13,525 bases of DNA from an uncultured Campylobacter sp. (GCF_938031315.1 NZ_CALHHT010000424.1:1-13525); one strand, 5' to 3'; shown: positions 5,440 to 12,884, counted from the stretch's first letter. Program-made: numbers and translations. Notes: generated from the sequence alone by a model not told the origin.

Positions 5440-7242
5440 TTAAAATTTAAACACGCTCTTGGCTTCAGCGATACGCTCGCTAAGGCTCGTAGCGACATCT
5501 TCGCCGCTTGCTGCGCACCTAAAGATCGGCTCTAGCACCTCGGCGAAAAAGCCGTTTAGCCCTTCTTGCATGATCTGAGCGTTGTTTTGATAGCGCGCTA
5601 GCCCCATAAATACGCCATGTCCGATCGCGCAGAGACCGCCCGCCTCATCGACGATAAACTTATTCAGCGCCTTGCAAACCGCAACGACCGCGCTTGCATT
5701 TACGATCTCGCGATCTCTTAAATAATCCTCAAGCGCGCCGTAATCGCACTCGCATTTGATCCATCTAAACGCCTTTGCAATCGACGGCGAAACGCATTTG
5801 TGCTCACTTAGAGTGCATAGGACGTATAAATTTTTAGGCACCGCAAAATATGAGCGGCCGTCCTTTAAAACGACGCTGGCGCGCGCTTTCTCGCCCTCTT
5901 CAAAGCCGTCGATTACGTGGGAGTTTTTCGTGCGGATCAGCGAAAGCTCGTCTTCCTCGTCGTAGCGACGATCCAAAAGCACCGCGACCTCACCTAAAAT
6001 TTTATCAAAGCTCGCGGCACTTACATTGTCGATCAGAAAATAATACTCGCCCTTCGGATCGTTTAGCGCCTCTTTGCACAGCGCCTTAAACTCGCCATTG
6101 ATGAAACTTGTGCCGTAAAATCCGTCGATGAAATCGCGATATTCAAAGCCTTCGTGCAGGCAAACGTAACGGAAATTTTTCGCCGCAAGTTTCTTTTCGG
6201 TGATCAAAGATCGCAATCTGCGGGTCTTGCCGGTACCGATCGCGCCGTAAAATATCGTATTTTTCGCGACCTCTTCGCTCTTGTAGTTTTTGACGTATTC
6301 GAAAAACAGCGACGAATACACGATCCTAGCCGCACCCACGACATCCTGCGGATACGGGGTAAATTCCGCGATAAATCGCGAACTTACTTCGTAAAATTCT
6401 TCAAAAATTTCAACCTTTTCGTCGTAGAGCAAGGATAAAATTTGCGCGGTTTCATCGCGATAAACGAGCGTCGGAAACTCATCGTTGCACTGCGCAAATA
6501 TGCTAGCTAGCAGATAGAGCTTCTCGCGCGAAATTTGCGCAAAATCGCCGCCCTCTGCAAGCCCTAAATTTAGCATCCCGTCATCGCTTAGGTAGCTGTC
6601 GATCAGATAGAAATTATCGGCATTTATCGCGGATTTTAAAAATTCCATCAGCACAAAAGGCTGATTATGCAGCGCGACGTCGAAAAAATCGATCGCCAAA
6701 GCGCTATCTACCGCCGTAAGAAGCCTGTAAAGCTCATCGTAGAAATTGACTAGCTTTTGTTTGAAAATATCGCGCGCGGTGCGCTCCTGCGAATAGCTAT
6801 TGAAATTTTTGACGATATTTTCGATAAAAACATAAAGCGAGACGATGTTTTTATCCTCGCCGCTAAGCACGCTATCTACGCTTTTTACGGCATTTTTAGG
6901 AAACAGCTCCTTTTTGCCGACGATGCGGTCTTTAAAAGCGAAATCGTAATAAAACGCGCTGATATTGGAATCAAAATACTGATCCATAAAGAAATACTCG
7001 GCGTGCGCGAACTTCTCGCCCAGAGATAAAATTTTGCAGCTTCTAAGATTGCCGTCGCTGAGATTTATATACAGAGTTTGCAAAAACTCGCTCTCGGTCT
7101 CATCAAAGCTCGCCAAGCAGCGCTTTATCTCGCCTAAATACTTTGAAATCGCGGTTTGTTTTTTGAGCCAGAATTGGTTTTTGTTGTGATTTTTCCAGCT
7201 GACGACCAGCGACTCTATCTTTTCCTTGCTAAAATCTTGCAT
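5440..7242 (-). CDS. Orphan McrB-like AAA+ NTPase with degraded catalytic motifs
   Basis: This is a 600-aa protein. Residues 1-320 have no recognised domain and look mainly helical. Residues 328-500 form an AAA+ module of the McrB type: Walker A GAIGTGKT at 333-340, the McrB-like CLHEGFEYRDFIDGFYG at 361-377, GEFKALCKEAL near 383, and the Walker B region FLIDNVSAASFDKILGEVA at 402-420. McrB normally has IDEINRGN here, so the catalytic Glu is Asn406. The sensor region VLCTLSE (474-480) replaces IGTMNTAD, and AFRW (491-494) replaces the arginine-finger LRRRF. Nucleotide binding may remain while hydrolysis is doubtful. No mcrC-type nuclease gene is present in the window, so restriction by a McrBC complex is not supported from here. 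Codon use and GC match the host, unlike the neighbouring small gene. The start has AAGGATGAG upstream. Its role is unknown. Confidence 0.72.
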   Translation of the reverse strand: MQDFSKEKIESLVVSWKNHNKNQFWLKKQTAISKYLGEIKRCLASFDETESEFLQTLYINLSDGNLRSCKILSLGEKFAHAEYFFMDQYFDSNISAFYYDFAFKDRIVGKKELFPKNAVKSVDSVLSGEDKNIVSLYVFIENIVKNFNSYSQERTARDIFKQKLVNFYDELYRLLTAVDSALAIDFFDVALHNQPFVLMEFLKSAINADNFYLIDSYLSDDGMLNLGLAEGGDFAQISREKLYLLASIFAQCNDEFPTLVYRDETAQILSLLYDEKVEIFEEFYEVSSRFIAEFTPYPQDVVGAARIVYSSLFFEYVKNYKSEEVAKNTIFYGAIGTGKTRRLRSLITEKKLAAKNFRYVCLHEGFEYRDFIDGFYGTSFINGEFKALCKEALNDPKGEYYFLIDNVSAASFDKILGEVAVLLDRRYDEEDELSLIRTKNSHVIDGFEEGEKARASVVLKDGRSYFAVPKNLYVLCTLSEHKCVSPSIAKAFRWIKCECDYGALEDYLRDREIVNASAVVAVCKALNKFIVDEAGGLCAIGHGVFMGLARYQNNAQIMQEGLNGFFAEVLEPIFRCAASGEDVATSLSERIAEAKSVFKF

Positions 7243-7271
7243 GACTCATCCTTGTAAGATTAAAATTGTGT

Positions 7272-7277
7272 ATTGTA
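7272..7277 (-). promoter_or_regulatory. -10 box upstream of the McrB-like gene
   Basis: TACAAT on the minus strand, about 30 bases before the ATG, is preceded by a long A/T-rich run (TTTATTAATTATTTATTT). This suggests the gene has its own promoter rather than depending on pcm. Confidence 0.45.
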
Positions 7278-7330
7278 CTTGAATTTAAATAAATAATTAA
7301 TAAAACTCTGATCTCGCGGCGGAGCCGAAA

Positions 7331-7392
7331 GCAAATTTTATTAAATTTGCGCGCTAGGGGCAGTAGAAATTTTAAAATTTACTGCGCGCTAG
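7331..7392 (-). repeat. Palindrome cluster downstream of pcm
   Basis: There are two hairpins. GCAAATTT TATT AAATTTGC at 7331-7350 is a perfect 8-bp stem with a 4-base loop. At 7360-7385, GCAGT/ACTGC flanks the palindrome AAATTTTAAAATTT with a 2-base bulge. The second hairpin is bracketed by direct repeats GCGCGCTAG (7349-7357 and 7384-7392). The cluster lies just past the pcm stop and may end pcm transcription, though there is no clean U-run. Confidence 0.45.
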
Positions 7393-7394
7393 AT

Positions 7395-8030
7395 CTATCC
7401 GCGACCCTGCACCAGTGGGACGAATTCGCAGGCGCCAAGCTCCTCTTCTTTGATCTCGGACGGCGAAATTTTATTAAATCTAACGATCTTTTGCGAGCCG
7501 CCTCTATTCATCGGAGCAACCAAAATTCCGCCGATCGCCAGCTGCGCAAACAGCCGCTCGTCGATCCGCTCGGCGCACGCGGAAAGCAAGATCCTATCAA
7601 AAGGGGCGAAATTTTTCCACCCGGCGTTGCCGTCATCGTGGCGCAGGCTGATGTTTGAAATCCCAAGATTTGCAAAGTGCCTTTTCGCCTCGCCCACCAG
7701 CCGCTCGACGCGCTCGACGGCAAAGACGCGGTGAACCATCCTGCTTAAAATCGCCGCTTGATAGCCGCTACCGCAGCCGATCTCTAAAATTTTCTCGACC
7801 TTCGGATCGACGCTTAGCGCCATCGTCATGCGCGCGACCGTCAGCGGCGAGCTGATCCACTGGCTGGCCAAAATGGGCTGTGCGTTGAGGCTGAAAGCGT
7901 GCGCGCCGAGCGGGGCAAACTCGCTTCTAGCGACGCTACAAAACGCCTCAAAAAGCGCAGGATTTAAGCTAACCTGCTCGGCGATGTCGTTCGCCATCTT
8001 TTCGCAGCGAAGCCGCTCTAGCGAGACCAT
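7395..8030 (-). CDS. pcm: Protein-L-isoaspartate O-methyltransferase
   Basis: This enzyme methylates isoaspartyl residues in damaged proteins from AdoMet, starting their repair in the cytoplasm. The 211-aa length is typical. Visible are the family region ILASQWISSPLTVARM (53-68, corresponding to the QTIS-P-VARM substrate loop), the AdoMet motif I LEIGCGSGYQ (82-91), the acidic motif VFAVERVERLV (102-112) and FDRILLSACAERI (post-I region). The C-terminus carries the usual G-ILVAP stretch (GGILVAPMNRGG). The ATG is preceded by GGGAGTG. The gene lies 147 bases downstream of nrdB on the same strand but beyond a terminator-like hairpin. A weak TAGAAT box (8092-8097) could start it separately. From memory, C. 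jejuni also keeps pcm near nrdB, which would make this an ancestral neighbourhood. Confidence 0.9.
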   Translation of the reverse strand: MVSLERLRCEKMANDIAEQVSLNPALFEAFCSVARSEFAPLGAHAFSLNAQPILASQWISSPLTVARMTMALSVDPKVEKILEIGCGSGYQAAILSRMVHRVFAVERVERLVGEAKRHFANLGISNISLRHDDGNAGWKNFAPFDRILLSACAERIDERLFAQLAIGGILVAPMNRGGSQKIVRFNKISPSEIKEEELGACEFVPLVQGRG

Positions 8031-8104
8031 AGTGCACTCCCGATTAAATTTGATCCGAATTTAAAGCCGCGGAAATTTTCACTCCGTTTAAATTCTAAGC
8101 CGTT

Positions 8105-8151
8105 AAAATTTTTAAAAGTACCGCCCAAGCGCGGGCGCCGCGATACGGCGG
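8105..8151 (-). terminator. Terminator-like hairpin after nrdB
   Basis: On the minus strand CCGCC (8151-8147) pairs with GGCGG (8125-8121), and inside it CGCGG pairs with CCGCG around a CGC loop, with a 4x4 internal loop between the two helices. TACTTTTAAAAATTTT follows directly. GC-rich stem plus T-rich tail suits an intrinsic terminator for nrdB. Confidence 0.6.
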
Positions 8152-8177
8152 AGCAAAATTTCAAACCGCAAAATCCG

Positions 8178-9200
8178 CTAAAAATCATCAAAACTCAAGC
8201 TTCCTTTGCTGTAGTTCGTGACCTTGCTCTCGAAAAAGTTGCTCTTTTGATCGTTAAATTTAGAAAAATCATCGACCCATTTTATCGGATGTTTCGCGCC
8301 GTATCGCTTCTCAAGTCCGATGGCAAGCAGGCGCTGATCGACTAGGTAGTGGATGTATTCTTCGATGATGTCGTCCGTAAAGCCCATGATTTGGTTATCC
8401 GTGATGTATTTGCCCCAATCGATCTCTAAGTTTCCCGCCGTCTCGAACATCTCGTAAATTTTATCCACGTTGCGTTTATTAAACAGATCGGCGCGCTCCT
8501 TGCGGACGGAATTTATCATGTTTTGAAAGAGCAGCAGATGCGTGATCTCGTCGCGCTGTATGAAGCGGATCATCTGCGCGCTGCCTAGCATCTTGCCCGC
8601 GCGCGCAAGCGCATAGATCGACGTAAAGCCGCTGTAGAAGTAGATCCCCTCTAAAATTTGATTCGCCACCATCGCTAGCAGCAGCTTATCGTCGCTAACC
8701 TCGCCCGCGAGCTCCTCATAGACGCTTGAGATGTAGTCGTTTTTCCTGCGGAGCATATCGTCGTGCTTCTCCATCTCGTAAATCAGATCGGTGTTTTCAC
8801 AGATCGCCTCGACCATGACGGCGTAGGATTTGCTGTGGTTGGCCTCCTCGTAGGCTTGGCGCGCGAGCACGGCATTGATCTCCGGAGCCGTGATGTAGGG
8901 GTTGATATTATCGGCGAGATTGTTGGTCTGAAAGCTATCCATCGATATCAGCTGGCTCCACACGAGATCATACATCCGCTTCTCGGCGCTTGTGAGATTG
9001 AAGTTATAATCGCGCACGTCGTCGGTGGTATCGACCTCTTTAGGAAACCAGGTGTTGGCCTCCATCAGATCCCAAAGCTTCAGCGCCCATTGATATTTCG
9101 CCTTGGTAAAATTTAAAATTCCCTGCGGATTGCCGCCGAAGATCTTGCGATCGGTAAGCGTCTCGTCGGAGAAGGGGTTGTAGATTTTTTTCCTATCCAT
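8178..9200 (-). CDS. nrdB: Class Ia ribonucleoside-diphosphate reductase beta subunit
   Basis: NrdB carries the diiron-tyrosyl radical cofactor that NrdA needs to reduce ribonucleoside diphosphates. It requires oxygen to form. The 340-aa protein keeps all metal ligands with E. coli spacing: D88, E119 and H122 (EEANHSKSY), E184 (LEGIYFYSGF), and E218 and H221 (RDEITHLLLF). The radical tyrosine is Y126, seven after E119 as in E. coli Y122. The C-terminal tail (SKGSLSFDDF) is the acidic peptide that binds NrdA. AAGG precedes the ATG. nrdA is not in the window, so the two class I subunits are unlinked here. The class III system lies only about 0.46 kb away on the same strand. Confidence 0.95.
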   Translation of the reverse strand: MDRKKIYNPFSDETLTDRKIFGGNPQGILNFTKAKYQWALKLWDLMEANTWFPKEVDTTDDVRDYNFNLTSAEKRMYDLVWSQLISMDSFQTNNLADNINPYITAPEINAVLARQAYEEANHSKSYAVMVEAICENTDLIYEMEKHDDMLRRKNDYISSVYEELAGEVSDDKLLLAMVANQILEGIYFYSGFTSIYALARAGKMLGSAQMIRFIQRDEITHLLLFQNMINSVRKERADLFNKRNVDKIYEMFETAGNLEIDWGKYITDNQIMGFTDDIIEEYIHYLVDQRLLAIGLEKRYGAKHPIKWVDDFSKFNDQKSNFFESKVTNYSKGSLSFDDF

Positions 9201-9660
9201 TTTTTGCCTTTTTAAAAATTTAGGGCGTATTGTAACGAAAAAAATCTTATCGAAGGCTTTGCGGGCAAAATTTAAAGGCGTGAAATTTCACCCGTAAAAT
9301 TTGCGCGGAATTTTATAAGACGCGCACAGCTCGGCAGGAGCACATAGCGGAATTTTGCGACTAAGCGAGCAAAAGCTAAATTTTATACCGGCTGTATACT
9401 TGGAGCTTTGAAATGAAATTTTATGGCAAAACTTTGGGGTAAAATTTTATGATGGAGGAATTTTATGATGAAATTTTAAAGGCATGCGGTGCGATTCCAT
9501 CTATTTACTTTTCGCCAATGCCTGCAGTAAGCACCATTGCGGCAAACGGCGAGGCGGAATTTTATCAAGGCACAATACACACGGACAATGCGCGCCAGAT
9601 AATGCGCTAGATAAAATTTCATCGCGCTCATCGCGGCAAGACGCGCGCGACGGCGCAAAT
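9201..9660. other. Gene-poor spacer rich in AATTTTAT words
   Basis: I see no convincing gene in these 460 bases. Short ORFs exist on both strands (for example 9449-9610 plus, 53 codons; 9476-9658 minus), but they lack a well-placed Shine-Dalgarno and recognisable features. The nrdB promoter lies at the left end. AATTTTAT recurs at 9309, 9379, 9417, 9443, 9459 and 9558 with irregular spacing, several copies forming TTTTATG or TTTTATGATG. A decayed gene, a small RNA or simple genome word bias are all possible. Confidence 0.5.
9229..9234 (-). promoter_or_regulatory. -10 box of the nrdB promoter
   Basis: TACAAT on the minus strand 29 bases before the nrdB ATG, preceded by a T-run (AAGATTTTTTTCGT). 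No NrdR-box pair was recognised by eye. Confidence 0.5.
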
Positions 9661-10383
9661 TTAATCAAAATTTCGAAGTTCGATCTTTAGATCGGTGCGG
9701 ATTTTGCTCGGATCAAAGCTCGCAAGTGGCGCGTCTAAATTGCCGAAATTATCGCCGGTGGGCAGGAAGTTTTGCAGATAATAGACGCCGCGGTAGCCCT
9801 CGTTCCATAGAATTTGCGCCATCTGCTCGATCTTCGCTTCATTTAAAAAGTCGGCATGCACGGTCGTGCGCACCTCAAATTTAAAATTTTGCCGCAACAA
9901 AAGTCTAAGAGTTTGCTGAAATTTATCGTATAAGCTTGACTTCGTGATGAGCTCAAAATCCTGCTGCGGCGCCTTAAAATCAAGCGCGATATAATCGATC
10001 AGCCCCAAGCTTAGCGCCTCTTCGATCTTTTGCGGATTTGAGCCGTTGGTATCAACCTTGAGCAAAAAGCCGCGCCGCTTAACTTCGTGCGCCAGCGGGA
10101 TAAAATCGCTCGCACAGGTGCATTCGCCGCCGCTAAATACGATGCCCTGAAGCTTGCCCGCGCGCGCATCCAAAAAACGCAGAAACTCTTCGTTTGAAAT
10201 TTTACCCCGTGAAGTAACGATTTGTGGGTTGTAGCAGTATATGCAGCGCATATTGCAGCCGCAAAACCACGCGATCGCGGCGATGTGATCAGCAAAATCA
10301 AGCATCGTAAACGGCGTGATCTCATAAATCTGCGCGTTACGCAGGTTTAAGGCTTGCGGCGGCTTCGTATGCGTTTGTTGCAT
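9661..10383 (-). CDS. nrdG: Anaerobic ribonucleotide reductase activating radical-SAM enzyme
   Basis: NrdG uses a [4Fe-4S] cluster and AdoMet to make the glycyl radical on NrdD. The radical-SAM triad is C43-x3-C47-x2-C50 in CGCNMRCIYC. GIVFSGGEC (near 80-88) is the AdoMet-contacting GGE motif and LLKVDTNGSNP the following strand. At 240 aa it is longer than E. coli NrdG (154 aa) and fits the NrdG2-like type (TIGR02495). It starts 17 bases after the 54-aa glycyl-radical ORF and has only a weak Shine-Dalgarno, which suggests coupling to the genes upstream. The order nrdD, glycyl-radical ORF, nrdG on one strand shows one functional operon. PflA-type activators share these motifs, but the neighbours settle the call. 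Confidence 0.88.
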   Translation of the reverse strand: MQQTHTKPPQALNLRNAQIYEITPFTMLDFADHIAAIAWFCGCNMRCIYCYNPQIVTSRGKISNEEFLRFLDARAGKLQGIVFSGGECTCASDFIPLAHEVKRRGFLLKVDTNGSNPQKIEEALSLGLIDYIALDFKAPQQDFELITKSSLYDKFQQTLRLLLRQNFKFEVRTTVHADFLNEAKIEQMAQILWNEGYRGVYYLQNFLPTGDNFGNLDAPLASFDPSKIRTDLKIELRNFD

Positions 10384-10400
10384 TGGGCCGGTAGCGGCGA

Positions 10401-10565
10401 CTAGGCGATTTGCTTTTTGTCTTTTTTCTCTTCAAAAAAGACGCGCTCTTTGTGTTCGCCCTTCTTTCCGATATTAAAGCTCTCTACTGGGCGCAAATAG
10501 CCCATTACTCTTGTGTAAACGACGCATTTTGTGCGTTTTACTTCTAACTCTTTTGGAAATTCCAT
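10401..10565 (-). CDS. Separate glycyl-radical domain of class III ribonucleotide reductase
   Basis: This is a 54-aa protein: MEFPKELEVKRTKCVVYTRV, then MGYLRPVESFNIGKKGEHKE, then a lysine-rich tail. RTKCxVYTRVMGYLRPV followed by NxGKxxExxER is the motif found at the extreme C-terminus of NrdD proteins, where the glycine (here G22 in RVMGY) carries the radical. The large NrdD upstream stops before this motif, so the small gene supplies it as a second polypeptide. Its ATG lies 39 bases beyond the nrdD TAA, in the same frame but after two TAA codons, with AAAGGA 6 bases upstream. The gene is therefore separately initiated and not simple readthrough. nrdG follows 17 bases later. The motif assignment rests on family memory rather than a search. 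It is too short for most ORF callers. Confidence 0.82.
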   Translation of the reverse strand: MEFPKELEVKRTKCVVYTRVMGYLRPVESFNIGKKGEHKERVFFEEKKDKKQIA

Positions 10566-10571
10566 TCTCCA

Positions 10572-10577
10572 TCCTTT
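10572..10577 (-). promoter_or_regulatory. Shine-Dalgarno of the glycyl-radical ORF
   Basis: AAAGGA on the minus strand 6 bases before the ATG at 10565, with a second GGAG nearer the start. It supports independent translation after the nrdD stop. Confidence 0.7.
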
Positions 10578-10604
10578 CATTAAGATTAAAATTTAAATCG
10601 CTAT

Positions 10605-12713
10605 TTAGGCGCCCTTGCTCTGCTTGGCTTTGTATTCCGCGAGTAGCTCCTCGTCGCATTTCGGGCAGTATTCATGCTCGCCGCTGATGTAGCCGTGCTT
10701 ATGACAGACACTGAAAATCGGCGTGATCGTGATATAAGGAAGCTTGTAGTTTTGCACTACGCTTTTTACGAGCTGTTTGCACGCCTGAGCCGAGCTGATG
10801 CGCTCCTTCATATACAGATGCAGCACCGTGCCGCCGGTATAGGAGCTTTGCAGCTCGTCTTGCATCGCCAGCGCCTCAAACGGATCACTTCCGAAATTTG
10901 CTGGAAGCTGCGTCGAATTGGTGTAGTATATGTTTTTATCAAATCCCGCTTGAATGATATCTGCGTAGCGCTTCTTATCCTCTTTGGCGAAGCGATACGT
11001 CGTGCCCTCGGCAGGCGTGGCTTCGAGATTGTATAGATTGCCCGTCTGCTCCTGAAACGAGCGGATCTTCTCGCGCAGATACTCAACCATTTTAAGGGCA
11101 AATTTACGCCCGAATTCCGTCGTAATATCCTCTTTATTTCCACTAAAATTTCGGATCATCTCGTTTGCGCCGTTAATACCGATGGTGCTGAAATGGTTAT
11201 TAAAGCCCGGCAGATAGCGCTTCGTGTATGGATACAAGCCGCGCTCAAACATCTCGGTAACGAATTTTCGCTTCTTCTCAAGCGTCGATTTTGCAAGCTC
11301 TAAAAGCTCGTCCAGCCTCGCATACAGCGCCTCTTCGTTATTTTTATACAGATAGCCTAGGCGGGCTAAATTTATCGTTACGACGCCGATGCTTCCCGTC
11401 ATCTCCGCGCTTCCGAAAAGTCCTCCGCCGCGCTTAAGAAGCTCGCGCAGATCAAGCTGCAAGCGGCAGCACATCGAGCGCACAGCGCCAGGCTTATACG
11501 CCTTTGGATTGGGTACGCGCTCGCCCTTTTCGTTCGTGATATATTGCGAGCCGATGAAATTTTGAAAATAGCTCGAGCCTACCTTGGCGGTGTTTTCAAA
11601 TACCGCGTCGGCCGCAGGAGTATCCCAATCAAACTCCTCCGTTAAATTTACCGTAGGAATCGGGAAGGTAAAGGGCTGACCGCACTTATCGCCCGTCGTT
11701 AAAACCTCATAAAATGCAATCACGATGCGGTTCATCTCAGGCTCGAAATCACCGTAAGTCATCGCCTCAAGCGAGCCCTTGCCGCGCCTTTTAGCCTCTG
11801 CCAAAAGCTCCTCGTCGCGTAAATTTTTAAATAGATGCTCGTTGTTATGCGTAGGGATCTGCGTTTTTAGATCATCCGGGCAGGTCATATCGATGGTGAC
11901 GTTGGTAAACGGGCTCTGACCCCAGCGCGCCGGGACGTTTAGGTTAAACACAAAGCTCGTGATCGCCTTTTTGACCTCATCGTCGCTTAATTTATCGCGG
12001 AAAACGTATGGCGCTAGATACGTATCAAAGCTGCTAAACGCCTGCGCGCCCGCCCATTCGCTTTGTAAAATTCCAAGGAAATTTGCCATCTGATACAGCG
12101 CTTCGCGGAAATGCTTCGGCGCCTTGCTCTCGACCCTGCCGCGCACGCCGTTAAAGCCCTCGTTTAGAAGCACGCGCAAGCTCCAGCCCGCGCAATACGC
12201 CGTAAGGCAGTCCAGATCGTGGATATGATAGTCACCGTTTCGGTGCGCCGCGCCCTCCTCGCGAGAGTAAATTTTATCTAGCCAGTAGTTTGCGATGACC
12301 TTACCTGCGGTGTTATTGATAAGGCCTGCGTTTGAGTAGCTGGTATTGGAATTTGCTAAAATTCGCCAATCCTGCTTGCTGATGTATTCATTGACCGTCT
12401 GGGTGCAGTTGATATAGGTCGTATCCTCTTCAAGCCCCAAAATGTGCTCGCGCTGCATCTTGTGCGTGTGGCGGTAGATCATGAAGCTTTTCAAAACGGC
12501 GAAATCGCCCGCTTCGAAGAGTTTTTTCTCGATGAGATCCTGAATATCTTCGACACTTAATTTGTCTTTAAAAACGATCGCGCTCATTACATTATCAAAG
12601 ACTTTTTCGTCAAACTCGCTACCCACGCTTTTGTAGGCTTTTTTGATAGCATCTTTTATTTTGTAGGATTGAAATTCTTGAAAACTTCCGTCTCTTTTAA
12701 TGATTTTTTTCAT
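10605..12713 (-). CDS. nrdD: Anaerobic ribonucleoside-triphosphate reductase large polypeptide, lacking its glycyl-radical tail
   Basis: NrdD reduces ribonucleoside triphosphates without oxygen. This polypeptide has 702 aa from the ATG at 12713, supported by GGGG 5-8 bases upstream. A GTG two codons earlier has no site. Residues 1-90 form an N-terminal ATP-cone (MKKIIKRDGSFQEF, YRHTHKMQRE). The catalytic barrel follows, with NGDYHIHDLDCLTAYCAGWS near 160, SPFTNVTIDMTCPDD near 265, VRSMCCRLQLDL with candidate active-site cysteines near 420, and TGSIGVVTINLARLGY. The C-terminus carries a zinc-type cluster C670-x2-H673 ... C683-x2-C686 (CHKHGYISGEHEYCPKC), then only 16 residues. The usual RVxGYxRP glycyl-radical loop is absent and occurs in the next ORF. 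With that piece and nrdG it forms one operon. Confidence 0.92.
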   Translation of the reverse strand: MKKIIKRDGSFQEFQSYKIKDAIKKAYKSVGSEFDEKVFDNVMSAIVFKDKLSVEDIQDLIEKKLFEAGDFAVLKSFMIYRHTHKMQREHILGLEEDTTYINCTQTVNEYISKQDWRILANSNTSYSNAGLINNTAGKVIANYWLDKIYSREEGAAHRNGDYHIHDLDCLTAYCAGWSLRVLLNEGFNGVRGRVESKAPKHFREALYQMANFLGILQSEWAGAQAFSSFDTYLAPYVFRDKLSDDEVKKAITSFVFNLNVPARWGQSPFTNVTIDMTCPDDLKTQIPTHNNEHLFKNLRDEELLAEAKRRGKGSLEAMTYGDFEPEMNRIVIAFYEVLTTGDKCGQPFTFPIPTVNLTEEFDWDTPAADAVFENTAKVGSSYFQNFIGSQYITNEKGERVPNPKAYKPGAVRSMCCRLQLDLRELLKRGGGLFGSAEMTGSIGVVTINLARLGYLYKNNEEALYARLDELLELAKSTLEKKRKFVTEMFERGLYPYTKRYLPGFNNHFSTIGINGANEMIRNFSGNKEDITTEFGRKFALKMVEYLREKIRSFQEQTGNLYNLEATPAEGTTYRFAKEDKKRYADIIQAGFDKNIYYTNSTQLPANFGSDPFEALAMQDELQSSYTGGTVLHLYMKERISSAQACKQLVKSVVQNYKLPYITITPIFSVCHKHGYISGEHEYCPKCDEELLAEYKAKQSKGA

Positions 12714-12749
12714 AAGCACCCCGAGAATTTTCTGAATAAATTGGCAGAA

Positions 12750-12755
12750 AGTATA
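12750..12755 (-). promoter_or_regulatory. -10 box of the nrdD operon promoter
   Basis: TATACT on the minus strand 37 bases before the nrdD ATG, after TTAAAGATTCCTTGA. About 35 bases further upstream (12791-12801) is a small inverted repeat, CGGA-ATA-TCCG, that could be a regulator site, but no known box was matched. Confidence 0.45.
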
Positions 12756-12845
12756 TCAAGGAATCTTTAACTCAAAATTAAAGGAACGAGCGGAATATCC
12801 GTTACAAATTTTGCTTATAAAAAACGAAATTTAACCAAATCTCGC

Positions 12846-12851
12846 TATAAT
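12846..12851 (+). promoter_or_regulatory. -10 box of the lipoprotein gene promoter
   Basis: A perfect TATAAT (ctcgcTATAATcgcgg) lies 33 bases before the ATG at 12885, divergent from the nrdD promoter. Confidence 0.6.
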
Positions 12852-12884
12852 CGCGGAGTTTATTTTATAAAATTTGGAAATGCT

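Noticed and set aside
5440..7242. A working McrBC restriction system
   Set aside because: No McrC-type gene is in the window and the catalytic motifs of the McrB-like protein are altered.
9449..9610. 53-codon plus-strand ORF (MMEEFYDEILKACGAIPSIY...)
   Set aside because: The nearest GGGG is too far from the ATG, no known motif is visible, and it is in an AATTTTAT-rich spacer; kept only as a possible small gene.
9476..9658. 60-codon minus-strand ORF and the overlapping plus-strand ORF 9484-9690
   Set aside because: Arg/Cys-rich translation without motifs or ribosome site; each is antisense to the other and one runs into nrdG.
10605..10607. Programmed readthrough or Sec recoding joining nrdD to the glycyl-radical ORF
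   Set aside because: The separating stops are two TAA codons, not TGA, and the downstream ORF has its own Shine-Dalgarno and ATG.
10474..10659. 61-codon minus-strand ORF across the nrdD/glycyl-ORF junction
   Set aside because: It is out of frame with both genes, and the glycyl-radical ORF in another frame matches a known motif.
12714..12719. GTG start for nrdD two codons before the ATG
   Set aside because: No ribosome site precedes the GTG; GGGG is placed for the ATG, and the ATP-cone normally begins with MKKIIKRDG.
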